From Crocinitomicaceae bacterium (GTDB lineage: Bacteria; Bacteroidota; Bacteroidia; Flavobacteriales_D; Crocinitomicaceae), in contig JAIOZF010000018.1 of NCBI GenBank assembly GCA_021740745.1, positions 1-44,264 on the forward strand: a stretch of DNA of 44,264 bases. Reading direction: 5' to 3'. The position numbers were made by a program, and so were the translations under genes. Position 1 is the stretch's first letter, and each line of letters begins with the position of its first letter. The notes below the pieces were generated by a model. The model was not told the DNA's origin, ran no database searches, and saw only the letters and a list, made by a program, of their open reading frames with translations. This document shows positions 1-8,502 of this stretch, piece by piece.

Positions 1-204
1 ATGGATTTAGATTTCTTTATTATTCGTTTGGATTTGGGGTTACCGTTGACAAATCCAGCACTTCCAGATGGTGCGCGATGGATCTTCCAACCGAGAGATG
101 CTTATATCGAAGAGGGAATCGCTGAGTTTGGAACATTATACGAACAATATTTGCCGAGACCTTTTATCCCACAATTCCACTTCGGAATTGGTTATCCATT
201 CTAA
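1..204 (+). CDS. C-terminal end of a BamA/D15-type outer-membrane barrel protein (partial)
   Basis: The frame is open from the left edge and ends at 204, so only the last 67 residues or so are present; the ATG at base 1 is probably internal. The fragment alternates polar and aromatic residues and closes with FHFGIGYPF, ending in a C-terminal phenylalanine. That is the terminal beta-strand signature of Omp85/BamA-family barrels. The stretch RLDLGLPLTNPAL also matches the penultimate strands of such proteins in Bacteroidota. The likely role is outer-membrane protein insertion or a related TamA-like function, but BamA and its paralogues cannot be separated from this piece. It converges on the helicase gene with only 3 bases between the stop codons. 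Confidence 0.7.
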   Translation: MDLDFFIIRLDLGLPLTNPALPDGARWIFQPRDAYIEEGIAEFGTLYEQYLPRPFIPQFHFGIGYPF

Positions 205-207
205 AGT

Positions 208-2496
208 TTATTCTTCTAAGATTGTCAAATTGGCGAATCTTAGTAAAACAGTTTTGGCACCATGATGTGGGAAAAATATGGTTGCTTTTTTATCAGCACC
301 ATCTCCTTCCAGTTTTGTCACTTTCCCTTTACCGAATCGATCATGATTGACAATGTAACCAACTTTTAAGTTTTCATTCGAACCAGTTGACTTACTTGCA
401 CCACTTGCTTGTTGCATTGGTTTGAAAGAAGGAGGTGGGGTAGGACTTGAAAATGATTTGTTCAATCCACCTGTATGCGGCTGATCAAAAGTTGAGCGAC
501 CACTTAAAGATCTTCCACCTCCGCGCTGAGGTGATTCAAATTCTAAATACGACTGTTCAATCTCATCAATGAATCGACTAGGTTCTGAAGTCACGAGTTG
601 ACCCCAATTAAATCGAGATGATGCATAAGACAATGTGCAACTATTCATTGCTCGTGTCAATGCAACGTAAAATAAGCGGCGCTCTTCTTCCAATTCAGTG
701 CGTGAATGCAAAGCCATTTGGGATGGGAAAAGATTTTCTTCTAAGCCAACTAAAAACACGTGAGGGAATTCTAATCCTTTACTTGAGTGGATAGTCATCA
801 TGGTGACATGATTTTTCTCTTCATTCTCGCTTGTTAAATCGGCATCCGTTAACAAGGCAACATCGATCATGAATTCAGCTAATGACTTATCACTATCTTC
901 CTCCTTTGAAATCGTAAATTCCTTGATACCAGCCAATAATTCTTCTATGTTTTGGTATCGCTCAACTTCTTCTGGACCTTTATCTTTTTCACCGTGTAAT
1001 TCGCGCAAAATACCGGAAGATTTAGCAATTGTTTGCGCCAAATCGTAAGCATTCAATTTATCCAATTGAGCACTAAAGCTATTAATCATGGTGATGAATT
1101 CGTACAGTTTTGCTTTCGTTCCAGCATTCAATGCAACTGGATACTGATTCATGTTTGAAATCACATCCCACATGCTTACACCATATGTGTTGGCAGCAAT
1201 TATCATGTTCTCAATTGAAGTTTTTCCTATTCCACGTTTTGGGTAATTGATAACACGTTTCAAGGCTTCTTCATCGCGCGGATTGGTAGTTAAACGAAAA
1301 TAGGATAACAAATCCTTAATTTCTTTCCGCTGGTAGAATGAAACTCCACCATAAATTTTATAAGGGATGTTTAACTTCCGCAAGGCCTCCTCAAAAGAAC
1401 GTGATTGCTTATTCGTTCGATAAAGAATTGCAAAGTCATTGTAAGTTGGAATACCACCTTGTTTTAAATCAAAAATTTTACTGGAAATTACACGGCCTTC
1501 TTCGTTATCAGTCAAGGTGCGCACTACACGTAATTTCGAACCAACAACATTATCGGTCCAAACGCTTTTTTTAATTTGATCTTGATTTCGGGCAATCACG
1601 CTATTTGCAGCTTCAACAATGTTTTTTGTACTGCGGTAATTTTGCTCCAGTTTGAATAATTTGAAGTCAGGATAATCCTTTCTAAAGTTCAAAATATTCT
1701 GAATGTTTGCCCCTCGGAAAGAATAGATACTTTGCGCATCATCTCCAACGACACAAAGATTTTCATATACCGCTGCTAATTTCTTTACGATTAAATACTG
1801 AGCGTAGTTGGTATCTTGGTACTCGTCGACTAAGATATATTTGAATTTTTGTTGGTAGAAGTGAAGAACGTCCGGATAATCTCTCAGAAGAACATTCGTT
1901 TGGAACAGCAAATCATCAAAATCCATTGCCCCAGCTTTGAAACAGCGTGTTACATAGGTCTTGTAAATTTGAAAGAGCTCAGGTCTGCGCGATTGGATAT
2001 CTTCACCCATGATGTCATTGTTTTGCTCGTAAGCATCTGCTGAAATCAAGTTGTTTTTTGCCGAAGAAATTCTACTTAACACCATTCCTGGTTTATAGAT
2101 CTTGTCATCGAGATTCAATTCTTTGATAATATCTTTCAATAAACTTTTTGAATCTTGCGTATCGTAAATCGTGAAGTTTGTTGGATATCCTAATCTATCT
2201 GCATTGAAACGAAGAATGCGTGAAAAAACCGAGTGAAAAGTTCCCATCGTGATGTTTTTTGCTTCACCTGGACCGACAATTTTGCCGATTCGTTCCGTCA
2301 TTTCTTTTGCAGCCTTATTCGTAAATGTCAAGGCAAGAATATTAAACGGATCGACACCGTTTTCCATCATAAAAGCAATACGAAAAGTGAGCACACGAGT
2401 TTTTCCTGAACCAGCACCAGCTATGACCATAGTTGGACCTTCAATTGATTCGGCAGCTTCGCGCTGACTTGGATTTAGCTCGTCAAGATAACTCAT
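208..2496 (-). CDS. uvrD: UvrD/PcrA-type superfamily 1 DNA helicase
   Basis: A 762-residue ATP-dependent 3'-5' helicase. The N-terminus LNPSQREAAES is the Q-motif and GAGSGKT (about residues 27-33) is Walker A. LVDEYQDTN is motif II, VGDDAQSIYSFRGA motif III and QNYRST motif IV. TIHSSKGLEFPHVFLVGLEE is motif V and VALTRA motif VI. The C-terminal region (about 660-762) has a low-complexity linker and a VNHDRFGKGKV element typical of PcrA/UvrD tails, which contact RNA polymerase or UvrB in characterised homologues. It would act in nucleotide excision and mismatch repair and in clearing replication conflicts. Length is close to the family norm. It appears monocistronic; the leader side (2497-2600) shows no clear promoter. 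Confidence 0.95.
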   Translation of the reverse strand: MSYLDELNPSQREAAESIEGPTMVIAGAGSGKTRVLTFRIAFMMENGVDPFNILALTFTNKAAKEMTERIGKIVGPGEAKNITMGTFHSVFSRILRFNADRLGYPTNFTIYDTQDSKSLLKDIIKELNLDDKIYKPGMVLSRISSAKNNLISADAYEQNNDIMGEDIQSRRPELFQIYKTYVTRCFKAGAMDFDDLLFQTNVLLRDYPDVLHFYQQKFKYILVDEYQDTNYAQYLIVKKLAAVYENLCVVGDDAQSIYSFRGANIQNILNFRKDYPDFKLFKLEQNYRSTKNIVEAANSVIARNQDQIKKSVWTDNVVGSKLRVVRTLTDNEEGRVISSKIFDLKQGGIPTYNDFAILYRTNKQSRSFEEALRKLNIPYKIYGGVSFYQRKEIKDLLSYFRLTTNPRDEEALKRVINYPKRGIGKTSIENMIIAANTYGVSMWDVISNMNQYPVALNAGTKAKLYEFITMINSFSAQLDKLNAYDLAQTIAKSSGILRELHGEKDKGPEEVERYQNIEELLAGIKEFTISKEEDSDKSLAEFMIDVALLTDADLTSENEEKNHVTMMTIHSSKGLEFPHVFLVGLEENLFPSQMALHSRTELEEERRLFYVALTRAMNSCTLSYASSRFNWGQLVTSEPSRFIDEIEQSYLEFESPQRGGGRSLSGRSTFDQPHTGGLNKSFSSPTPPPSFKPMQQASGASKSTGSNENLKVGYIVNHDRFGKGKVTKLEGDGADKKATIFFPHHGAKTVLLRFANLTILEE

Positions 2497-2649
2497 GTAT
2501 GGGGAAATTGGTTGTTATTTCTGGTGAATCAGGTGATTCCATCATCAATAGTTCAAAGATAGTAAATCTCTTACGATTTTGTATTGCACTTTTTTGAACA
2601 ATTCAACAGTGAAAATTGATTGATTTTAGAATTCCTGCAGGATAATTAT

Positions 2650-2657
2650 TACTTTTG
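2650..2657 (+). promoter_or_regulatory. Bacteroidota -7 promoter element for fba
   Basis: TACTTTTG matches the TAnnTTTG consensus and lies 22 bases before the aldolase ATG at 2680. No convincing TTTG sits 19-21 bases upstream, so the -33 part is weak. The position rules out the longer reading frame that opens at 2620, because that start would precede the transcript. Confidence 0.55.
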
Positions 2658-2679
2658 CGACTTGATAAACAAAGAGATT

Positions 2680-3747
2680 ATGAGTCATTCAATTAAACCT
2701 GGAGTTGCTACAGGTGATGAAGTTCAAAAAATATTTAAATACGCTAAGGAGAAAGGTTTTGCTCTACCGGCAGTAAATGTTACAGGTTCTAGCACTGTTA
2801 ATGCTGTTATGGAAACTGCAGCGAAATTGAATGCCCCAGTGATTATCCAATTTTCGAATGGTGGTGCTCATTACAATGCGGGAAAAGGTTTGTCAAATGC
2901 AAACGAACGTGCGGCGATAGCTGGAGGAATAGCTGGAGCTAAACATATTCATCAATTGGCTGAATTGTATGGTGCTACGGTTATTTTACATACAGATCAT
3001 TGTGCGAAAAACTTATTACCTTGGATTGATGGCTTGTTAGATGCAAGTGAACAATTTTTCAAGGAAACGGGAAAGCCTTTGTATAGCTCACACATGATTG
3101 ACTTATCAGAAGAACCAATTGAAGAGAATATTGAAATTTGCAAAGAATACCTAACTCGAATGAGTAAAATGGGTATGACCTTGGAAATTGAATTGGGAAT
3201 AACAGGCGGAGAAGAAGATGGTGTAGATAATACAGATGTTGATTCTTCTAAATTATATACTCAACCTGCTGAAGTAGCTTATGCTTATGAAGAGTTGTTA
3301 AAAGTTTCAGATAAATTTACGATTGCTGCTGCCTTTGGAAATGTGCATGGTGTTTACAAACCAGGCAATGTGAAATTGACTCCGAAAATCTTGAAAAATT
3401 CTCAGGAGTACGTTCAACAGAAATTCAATACAGATCATAATCCTGTTGATTTTGTTTTTCACGGTGGATCAGGTTCAACCTTGGAAGAAATTCGCGAGGC
3501 AATCAGCTACGGTGTAATCAAAATGAACATTGATACAGATTTGCAATTTGCTTTTACAGAAGGTGTTCGTGATTATATGGTTGAAAAGATTGATTACTTA
3601 AAAACTCAAATTGGAAATCCAGAAGGAAGCGACAAACCGAATAAGAAATATTACGATCCACGTAAGTGGCTTAGAGAAGGTGAATTGACTTTTGTGAAAC
3701 GTTTAGAGCAAGCATTTGCAGACTTAAACAACGTTAATACACTATAA
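2680..3747 (+). CDS. fbaA: Class II fructose-1,6-bisphosphate aldolase
   Basis: A 355-residue zinc-dependent aldolase that interconverts fructose 1,6-bisphosphate with glyceraldehyde 3-phosphate and dihydroxyacetone phosphate in glycolysis and gluconeogenesis. Diagnostic segments are HTDHCAKN (catalytic Asp and first zinc His), VHGVYKPGN (zinc His), VFHGGSGST (zinc His and phosphate loop) and the NIDTD motif near the C-terminus. The length fits the E. coli FbaA type (class IIA). I chose ATG 2680 because the upstream extension of 20 residues is not family-like and a -7 promoter element lies inside it. accD follows 55 bases downstream on the same strand with no terminator between, so the two are probably co-transcribed. 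Confidence 0.95.
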   Translation: MSHSIKPGVATGDEVQKIFKYAKEKGFALPAVNVTGSSTVNAVMETAAKLNAPVIIQFSNGGAHYNAGKGLSNANERAAIAGGIAGAKHIHQLAELYGATVILHTDHCAKNLLPWIDGLLDASEQFFKETGKPLYSSHMIDLSEEPIEENIEICKEYLTRMSKMGMTLEIELGITGGEEDGVDNTDVDSSKLYTQPAEVAYAYEELLKVSDKFTIAAAFGNVHGVYKPGNVKLTPKILKNSQEYVQQKFNTDHNPVDFVFHGGSGSTLEEIREAISYGVIKMNIDTDLQFAFTEGVRDYMVEKIDYLKTQIGNPEGSDKPNKKYYDPRKWLREGELTFVKRLEQAFADLNNVNTL

Positions 3748-3802
3748 TTAAAAACACATTCGAGATTTGAAATAGTCAAATCATCAAATAAAATAGATAG
3801 AA

Positions 3803-4648
3803 ATGAGCTGGTTTACAAGAAAAAAAGAAGGGATTACAACAACGACACAAGACAAAAAAGAAACTCCTGAAGGTCTTTGGTCGAAATGTTCAAATTGTAA
3901 GACGCTTTTCACTGCTGAAGATTTAGCAAAGAATGCATACGTATGTGATCGTTGTTCAAACCATGAAAGAATTGGATCGGAAGAGTACTTTGAAATTATC
4001 TTCGATGATGCTAAGTATACGGAATTGGATGAAAAATTAAGTTCTGGTGACCCTTTAAATTTCGAAGACACCAAGAAGTATACAGATCGCGTTAAAGCTT
4101 CTCAAAAAGCAACTGAATTGTATGATGCAATTAGAACAGCGAAAGGAAAAGTAGAAGGACATGATTTCGTTGTTGCAGCAATGGATTTCTCTTTTATTGG
4201 TGGATCAATGGGATCTGTAATGGGGGAGAAGATTGCACGTGCAATTGATGAAGCGATTAAATTAAAGGCGCCGTTTATGATTGTTTCCAAATCAGGTGGT
4301 GCGCGTATGATGGAAGCTGGATTCTCCTTGATGCAGATGGCAAAAGTTTCTGGAAAACTAGGTCAATTGTCAGAACATAAATTACCATATATTTCTTTGC
4401 TAACAGATCCAACAACTGGTGGTGTTACAGCTTCTTTTGCGATGTTAGGGGATATTAACATAGCAGAACCAGAAGCATTGATTGCTTTTGCTGGACCTCG
4501 TGTTGTGAAAGAAACAATAGGTCGTGATTTGCCAGAAGGATTCCAAACATCTGAATTTGTATTGGAACATGGTTTCTTAGATTACATTGTTGATAGAACA
4601 AAATTGCGCGAAACTCTTGCTCTTTCATTGAAATTGTTTCGTTCTTAA
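3803..4648 (+). CDS. accD: Acetyl-CoA carboxylase carboxyltransferase subunit beta
   Basis: A 281-residue cytoplasmic subunit that, with AccA, moves the carboxyl group from biotin-BCCP to acetyl-CoA to give malonyl-CoA, the first step of fatty-acid synthesis. The N-terminal zinc ribbon is visible as WSKCSNC (about residue 30) and CDRCSNHER (about 49). The crotonase-like core contains the SKSGGARMMEAG oxyanion loop and the TTGGVTASFA and FAGPRVVKETI segments. Length and motif order are normal. The gene ends just before a strong hairpin terminator shared with the convergent doxX gene. Confidence 0.96.
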   Translation: MSWFTRKKEGITTTTQDKKETPEGLWSKCSNCKTLFTAEDLAKNAYVCDRCSNHERIGSEEYFEIIFDDAKYTELDEKLSSGDPLNFEDTKKYTDRVKASQKATELYDAIRTAKGKVEGHDFVVAAMDFSFIGGSMGSVMGEKIARAIDEAIKLKAPFMIVSKSGGARMMEAGFSLMQMAKVSGKLGQLSEHKLPYISLLTDPTTGGVTASFAMLGDINIAEPEALIAFAGPRVVKETIGRDLPEGFQTSEFVLEHGFLDYIVDRTKLRETLALSLKLFRS

Positions 4649-4656
4649 CAGGGTTA

Positions 4657-4699
4657 GAAACAAAAAAAGAGCATTCATTGAATGCTCTTTTTTTGTTTC
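4657..4699. terminator. Bidirectional intrinsic terminator between accD and doxX
   Basis: A perfect 20-bp stem (4657-4676 paired with 4680-4699) with the loop ATT. The core is GAGCATTC/GAATGCTC, extended by an A-tract on one side and a T-tract on the other. It can end accD on the plus strand and doxX on the minus strand. Confidence 0.9.
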
Positions 4700-4720
4700 A
4701 GGAACTTAATTCCAAATTTC

Positions 4721-5125
4721 TCAGTCCCATTTACTCTTTGTAGAAACTGCATATTTTCCTGCACCAGATAAAATAAGTGTTATTGATCCAAACAAAAACA
4801 ATCCTTGATGGTCAATTGCCCATCCACCATGTGAGTTCAAACTGAAAATATCATTACTGTGTGCTAATAAAATTGCGACAATCATCGTAAATGCCAAAAG
4901 AATAGCTGCGATTTTCGTTCGATACCCTATGATAATCATCAAGGGTGCGATGACCTCTCCCACAATTACACCGTAACTTATAAAATAAGGTAAGCCTTTT
5001 TCAGTGAGCATTAAACCAATATCATTAACTCCATTGTAAAGTTTAAAAAGTCCGTAAAGTAACATCATTATTCCAAAACTTACTCTTAAAAGGAGCAAGG
5101 CTGAGTTAATTTTTGATTGTTTCAT
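4721..5125 (-). CDS. DoxX family inner-membrane protein
   Basis: A 134-residue protein with four hydrophobic segments (about residues 9-28, 45-65, 70-88 and 108-125), typical of DoxX/SURF4-like small membrane proteins. The segment LRVSFGIMMLLYGLFKL near the N-terminus and the GEVIAPLMIIIG helix are characteristic. DoxX proteins are linked to quinone and thiol redox or thiosulfate oxidation in some species, but the molecular role of this subgroup is unsettled. It starts 10 bases after the pirin stop, so pirin and DoxX form an operon. This pairing suggests a shared redox or stress role (inference). Confidence 0.85.
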   Translation of the reverse strand: MKQSKINSALLLLRVSFGIMMLLYGLFKLYNGVNDIGLMLTEKGLPYFISYGVIVGEVIAPLMIIIGYRTKIAAILLAFTMIVAILLAHSNDIFSLNSHGGWAIDHQGLFLFGSITLILSGAGKYAVSTKSKWD

Positions 5126-5135
5126 TGTTATTTTT

Positions 5136-6275
5136 TTATCCTTTTATTTCTTCTCTTCCATCTGAATGACGAGCAAAACGTCCCAATTTACGGTCATGAA
5201 CATAATCGTACTTTGGCCATGGCCATCCACCAAATTGAGTGCGGTGATAATCATCAAATGCTTGTTGAATTTCAAGTTTTGTATTCATAACGAAAGGACC
5301 GTGTTGAACAACTGGTTCATCTATTGGTCGACCTTGTAACACGAGAATTTTTGAAGATTCAGCGCCATTTTTGAAGGTGATATTTTCTGTTTCAACAACT
5401 TCAGCAGAATGATAATGTGGTATAATTTCATTATCAATAGCTAAATTATTTCCTTCATAGTAGAAAATAGTGCGATTAATTCCTGCTAAGGTCGCTGGAA
5501 GTGTCCACTCAGCATTTGGCTCTAATTGTATGTTGTAAATAGCAACATCATTATTTGCATCAGCCGCCCAAGAATTTGGTGGTGCTGCCGAAGCGCTGTG
5601 ATTTCCTAATTTCCCAACCAACACTTCTACATTGGTTTCATTTCCGTTTTTATCGGTATCCGTATATTTTGGAACTTCTTCAGCCCAAATCATTTTAAAA
5701 TGTGGTTCAACCATTTTACTTTTCTTCGGAAGGTTCAACCAAATTTGAAATAACTCCATTGGGTTTTCCTCATCCTCTTTTAAAAGTGGGAACATTTCTG
5801 AATGCTGAACACCTTTCCCAGCAGTCATCCATTGAACATCACCGTTTCCATATCTTCCCGCAGCTCCAGTTGAATCGGCATGATCAACAAGTCCTGTTCG
5901 AACGACTGTAATCGTTTCAAATCCTCTATGTGGATGACCTGGAAAGCCCGGAACAGTCGTTCCATGATACATTCTAAAACCATCTTTTACAATGAAGTCT
6001 TGCCCCATGTGACGACCTTCCAGAGAGGTAGTTGGACCCATTTGAGCATTTCCTTTCGGAAAAAAGTCTTCATGATGTACACAAAACAGAAATGGATCAG
6101 ACGTTTCCCATTGAAAACCTAAGGCTTTGATTTTTTTAATCTTTTTAGTTGCTTCCATTTTCGTTTCTTTAGATAAAGAATTTTTCGACATACCTAGAAG
6201 TGGCAGTGCAGCTAAAGATGAAAGTCCCAATGTTACTGTTCCTAAAAAGCTTCTTCGTTCGATTTTCTTTTTCAT
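5136..6275 (-). CDS. Pirin family protein with a Tat signal peptide
   Basis: A 379-residue bicupin. The pirin iron ligands are visible as GHPHRGFET (two His) and GKGVQHSEM (His and Glu) in the N-terminal cupin. The C-terminal cupin contains HYHSAEVVE and GRPIDEPVVQHGPFVMN. E. coli YhhW, a relative, has quercetin 2,3-dioxygenase activity. The first 35 residues read KKKIERRSFLG followed by a hydrophobic stretch, a twin-arginine (Tat) export signal, so this copy is predicted to be folded with its metal and then exported. Many pirins are cytoplasmic and lack this. The gene leads an operon with doxX. The substrate cannot be read from the sequence. Confidence 0.88.
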   Translation of the reverse strand: MKKKIERRSFLGTVTLGLSSLAALPLLGMSKNSLSKETKMEATKKIKKIKALGFQWETSDPFLFCVHHEDFFPKGNAQMGPTTSLEGRHMGQDFIVKDGFRMYHGTTVPGFPGHPHRGFETITVVRTGLVDHADSTGAAGRYGNGDVQWMTAGKGVQHSEMFPLLKEDEENPMELFQIWLNLPKKSKMVEPHFKMIWAEEVPKYTDTDKNGNETNVEVLVGKLGNHSASAAPPNSWAADANNDVAIYNIQLEPNAEWTLPATLAGINRTIFYYEGNNLAIDNEIIPHYHSAEVVETENITFKNGAESSKILVLQGRPIDEPVVQHGPFVMNTKLEIQQAFDDYHRTQFGGWPWPKYDYVHDRKLGRFARHSDGREEIKG

Positions 6276-6347
6276 AAAATGAAGTTTACATCAAAAATAA
6301 GATCTTTCACGTAAAAAGATTCTTGATATATGTTAAGAAAGTATTTG

Positions 6348-6992
6348 CTATTTCAATTCAATCAATGCTGCTTTTGTGCCGATTGTGCGTGTAATATAAT
6401 CTTTTTCAGCTTTGGGACTGCGAGCAGGGGAGTATTCACGACCGTAAAAGATGATTTGTAAATGTAATTTGTTCCATAGTTCTCGAGGGAAATATTTTTT
6501 AGCATCATTTTCGGTTGCAACAACATTCTTTCCTGATGTCATTCCCCAACGTGTGAGCAAGCGATGAATATGTGTGTCAACAGGAAACGCAGGAACATCA
6601 AAAGCTTGTGCCATAACCACAGAAGCCGTTTTACGTCCAACACCCGGCAGTTCTTCTAAAAGCGCCATATCTGCAGGGACTTCACCTTGGTACTTGTTTA
6701 TAAGGATATGCGATAAATCGTAAATTGCTTGTGATTTTCTAGGCGATAATCCACATGGACGAATAATTGCCCTGATTTCCTCCACCTGGAGCGTAATCAT
6801 ATCGAAGGGATTGTTTGCTTTTGCAAATAAATGAGGTGTAATTTTATTCACGCGCTCATCGGTGCATTGAGCCGAAAGCAAAACAGAAATCAACAAAGTA
6901 AATGCGTCTGAGTGATCCAGCGGAACGGGTGTCTCTGGATACAATTTTTCTAATTCTTCAATTATATAATTAGCCTTTTCTTTTTTCGTCAT
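6348..6992 (-). CDS. nth: Endonuclease III family DNA glycosylase/AP lyase, lacking the iron-sulfur cysteines
   Basis: A 214-residue base-excision repair enzyme for oxidised pyrimidines. The helix-hairpin-helix is LPGVGRKTASV with the catalytic Lys121, and the catalytic Asp139 is in FPVDTHIHR. The start LLISVLLSAQCTD is typical. In E. coli Nth four cysteines near the C-terminus hold a [4Fe-4S] cluster. Here the corresponding tail (YGREYSPARSPK to the end) contains no cysteine at all, and the only two cysteines (43 and 80) lie elsewhere, so the protein cannot bind that cluster. It begins 43 bases after the stop of the RRM gene, with a terminator hairpin between them. Confidence 0.93.
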   Translation of the reverse strand: MTKKEKANYIIEELEKLYPETPVPLDHSDAFTLLISVLLSAQCTDERVNKITPHLFAKANNPFDMITLQVEEIRAIIRPCGLSPRKSQAIYDLSHILINKYQGEVPADMALLEELPGVGRKTASVVMAQAFDVPAFPVDTHIHRLLTRWGMTSGKNVVATENDAKKYFPRELWNKLHLQIIFYGREYSPARSPKAEKDYITRTIGTKAALIELK

Positions 6993-7007
6993 CGTCTTTG
7001 TATAAAA

Positions 7008-7029
7008 AAAGCAACCTTTTGGTTGCTTT
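7008..7029 (-). terminator. Intrinsic terminator after the RRM gene
   Basis: AAAGCAACC (7008-7016) and GGTTGCTTT (7021-7029) form a 9-bp stem with a 4-base loop. On the minus strand it is followed by a run of T. It lies 6 bases after the RRM gene stop and 16 bases before the nth start. Confidence 0.85.
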
Positions 7030-7034
7030 CAATA

Positions 7035-7691
7035 TTAATCTTCATCTTCGTCAATTTCTTCATCGTCTTCGTATGATTCATCGAGATTTCCTTTCCAATC
7101 AGATTCATCTTCTTCATCATCAAAATTAAAAAGACTTGCTGATTCTGGATCAAAATCATCGTCGTCGTCATCCATAAAACGATTCGATTTTCCACTTTTT
7201 TTGTAAGGAGAAAGTTTCGTTTTTTTATTGCGATCATCCGTATCAAAATCCTTCGTTTTCTTGTCCTTACCAATCACCTTTTTACGAGGTTCTGGTTTTA
7301 ATGGATCAATTGTGGGAATTGGTTGAAACGGAGGAGTTTCGTCATTAAAATCTCTTCTTGGAGCGGGAGAACTCGTTTCTCTTGGTCTAAAAGGTTCTCT
7401 TGGTTGATCTGTTCGAGGAGTATTTTCTCTTGGACCACGATTATCTGGGCGTTGTTCTGCTTCTTTTACCGCAATTTGACGTCCGTTCATTTGACTTCCA
7501 TCTAAAGAACGAATAGCCTCTGTTGCTTCGGCTTTATCAGCCATTTCAACAAAACCAAAACCTCTGGATTTTCCTGTTTCTCTATCTGTAGCAACAGTTG
7601 CTTTTAAAACAGTTCCGTATTCTTGGAATGCGGATTTAAGTTGTTCACTCGTGACGCCAAAATCAAGTTTGGCTACAAAAATACTAGTCAT
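7035..7691 (-). CDS. RRM-domain RNA-binding protein with acidic tail
   Basis: A 218-residue protein. Residues 1-80 form one RNA recognition motif: IFVAKL is RNP2 and KSRGFGFVEM is RNP1, with the aromatic residues needed for RNA stacking. Residues 80-130 are rich in Arg, Pro and Gln. Residues 130-218 change from Lys-rich to a strongly acidic Asp/Glu-rich tail ending in a run of acidic residues. Small RRM proteins are common in Bacteroidota and cyanobacteria. They are thought to act as general RNA chaperones or post-transcriptional regulators, partly standing in where Hfq is absent. The acidic tail is long and probably disordered; it could mimic nucleic acid and tune binding (inference). Confidence 0.9.
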   Translation of the reverse strand: MTSIFVAKLDFGVTSEQLKSAFQEYGTVLKATVATDRETGKSRGFGFVEMADKAEATEAIRSLDGSQMNGRQIAVKEAEQRPDNRGPRENTPRTDQPREPFRPRETSSPAPRRDFNDETPPFQPIPTIDPLKPEPRKKVIGKDKKTKDFDTDDRNKKTKLSPYKKSGKSNRFMDDDDDDFDPESASLFNFDDEEDESDWKGNLDESYEDDEEIDEDED

Positions 7692-7798
7692 ACAAGTAAT
7701 TCGTAGAAAAAATTTATTGTTAATACTCTAAAATCGAATCGAAAATAGAACTTTTTTCTTACAAATACGCTTGTGAGTGCTATTTTTAGGAAAAAAAG

Positions 7799-8458
7799 AT
7801 GAAGGCACTCATTTTAGGAAGTTCAGGTTTGGTAGGAGGAGAGCTCTTGAACTTTTTGATATATGATAATCGATTTGATGAAATTCACTTAATAAATCGC
7901 CGGAAAAGCGGTGTTTTGAATGAGAAGGTTAAAGAGCATCTTATTGACTTTGAATTATTTGATGATTTTGATTTGCCACTTATTGATGTTTTGTATATCG
8001 CTTTTGGTACCACCTTAAAAACGGCAGGTTCGAAACAAAATCAGTGGAAAATTGACGTTGACATTCCAACGAAGGTCATGGAATTTGCCAAAGGAAAAGG
8101 ATTGGAAAGTTGTGTTTTAATTTCTTCTTTAGGAGTAAGTAAGAAATCCATGTTTTTTTATTCGCGCATGAAAGCGCAATTAGATGAGAATGCGATGCAT
8201 TGTGGATTTAATAAATTAATTATCATTAAACCGTCTGTTTTGGATGGGAATCGAAAAGAAGAACGATTTGGTGAAAAGTTTTCAATTCAAATCGGAAATT
8301 TATTAGGTAAAACAGGATTGATTGATGCTTATCGTCCTGTCAAGGCAAACAATGTAGCAGCTACTATGATTCAAAGTTCAATAGAATCGACTGAGAAGCA
8401 AACAGAAATTGTTTCAAAGGATATTCCCTCTTGGGCTAAAAGATATTTTTCTAACTAG
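7799..8458 (+). CDS. Atypical short-chain dehydrogenase/NAD(P)H-binding protein, HTATIP2-like
   Basis: A 219-residue Rossmann protein. The dinucleotide-binding loop LGSSGLVGGELL is at residues 6-17. ISSLGVSKKSMFFYSRMKAQLD matches the SS...Y...K active-site arrangement of atypical SDRs related to TIP30/HTATIP2, and the IIKPSVLDGNR segment is typical of that group. The substrate is unknown. It stands alone on the plus strand, facing mscL across a shared terminator. Confidence 0.82.
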   Translation: MKALILGSSGLVGGELLNFLIYDNRFDEIHLINRRKSGVLNEKVKEHLIDFELFDDFDLPLIDVLYIAFGTTLKTAGSKQNQWKIDVDIPTKVMEFAKGKGLESCVLISSLGVSKKSMFFYSRMKAQLDENAMHCGFNKLIIIKPSVLDGNRKEERFGEKFSIQIGNLLGKTGLIDAYRPVKANNVAATMIQSSIESTEKQTEIVSKDIPSWAKRYFSN

Positions 8459-8468
8459 AAGGAATAAA

Positions 8469-8492
8469 AAAAGGAGCTATTGAGCTCCTTTT
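8469..8492. terminator. Bidirectional terminator between the SDR gene and mscL
   Basis: AAAAGGAGCT (8469-8478) and AGCTCCTTTT (8483-8492) form a perfect 10-bp stem with the loop ATTG. It is flanked by an A-tract on the left and T-rich sequence on the right, and serves both convergent genes. Confidence 0.88.
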
Positions 8493-8502
8493 CTTTTGTT
8501 TA

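Noticed and set aside
2620-2679. N-terminal extension of the aldolase reading frame
   Set aside because: It contains the -7 promoter element and lacks similarity to the family, so translation begins at 2680.
6989-7273. Second minus-strand frame within the RRM gene
   Set aside because: It is the shifted reading of the acidic and basic tail of the RRM protein and runs through its terminator.
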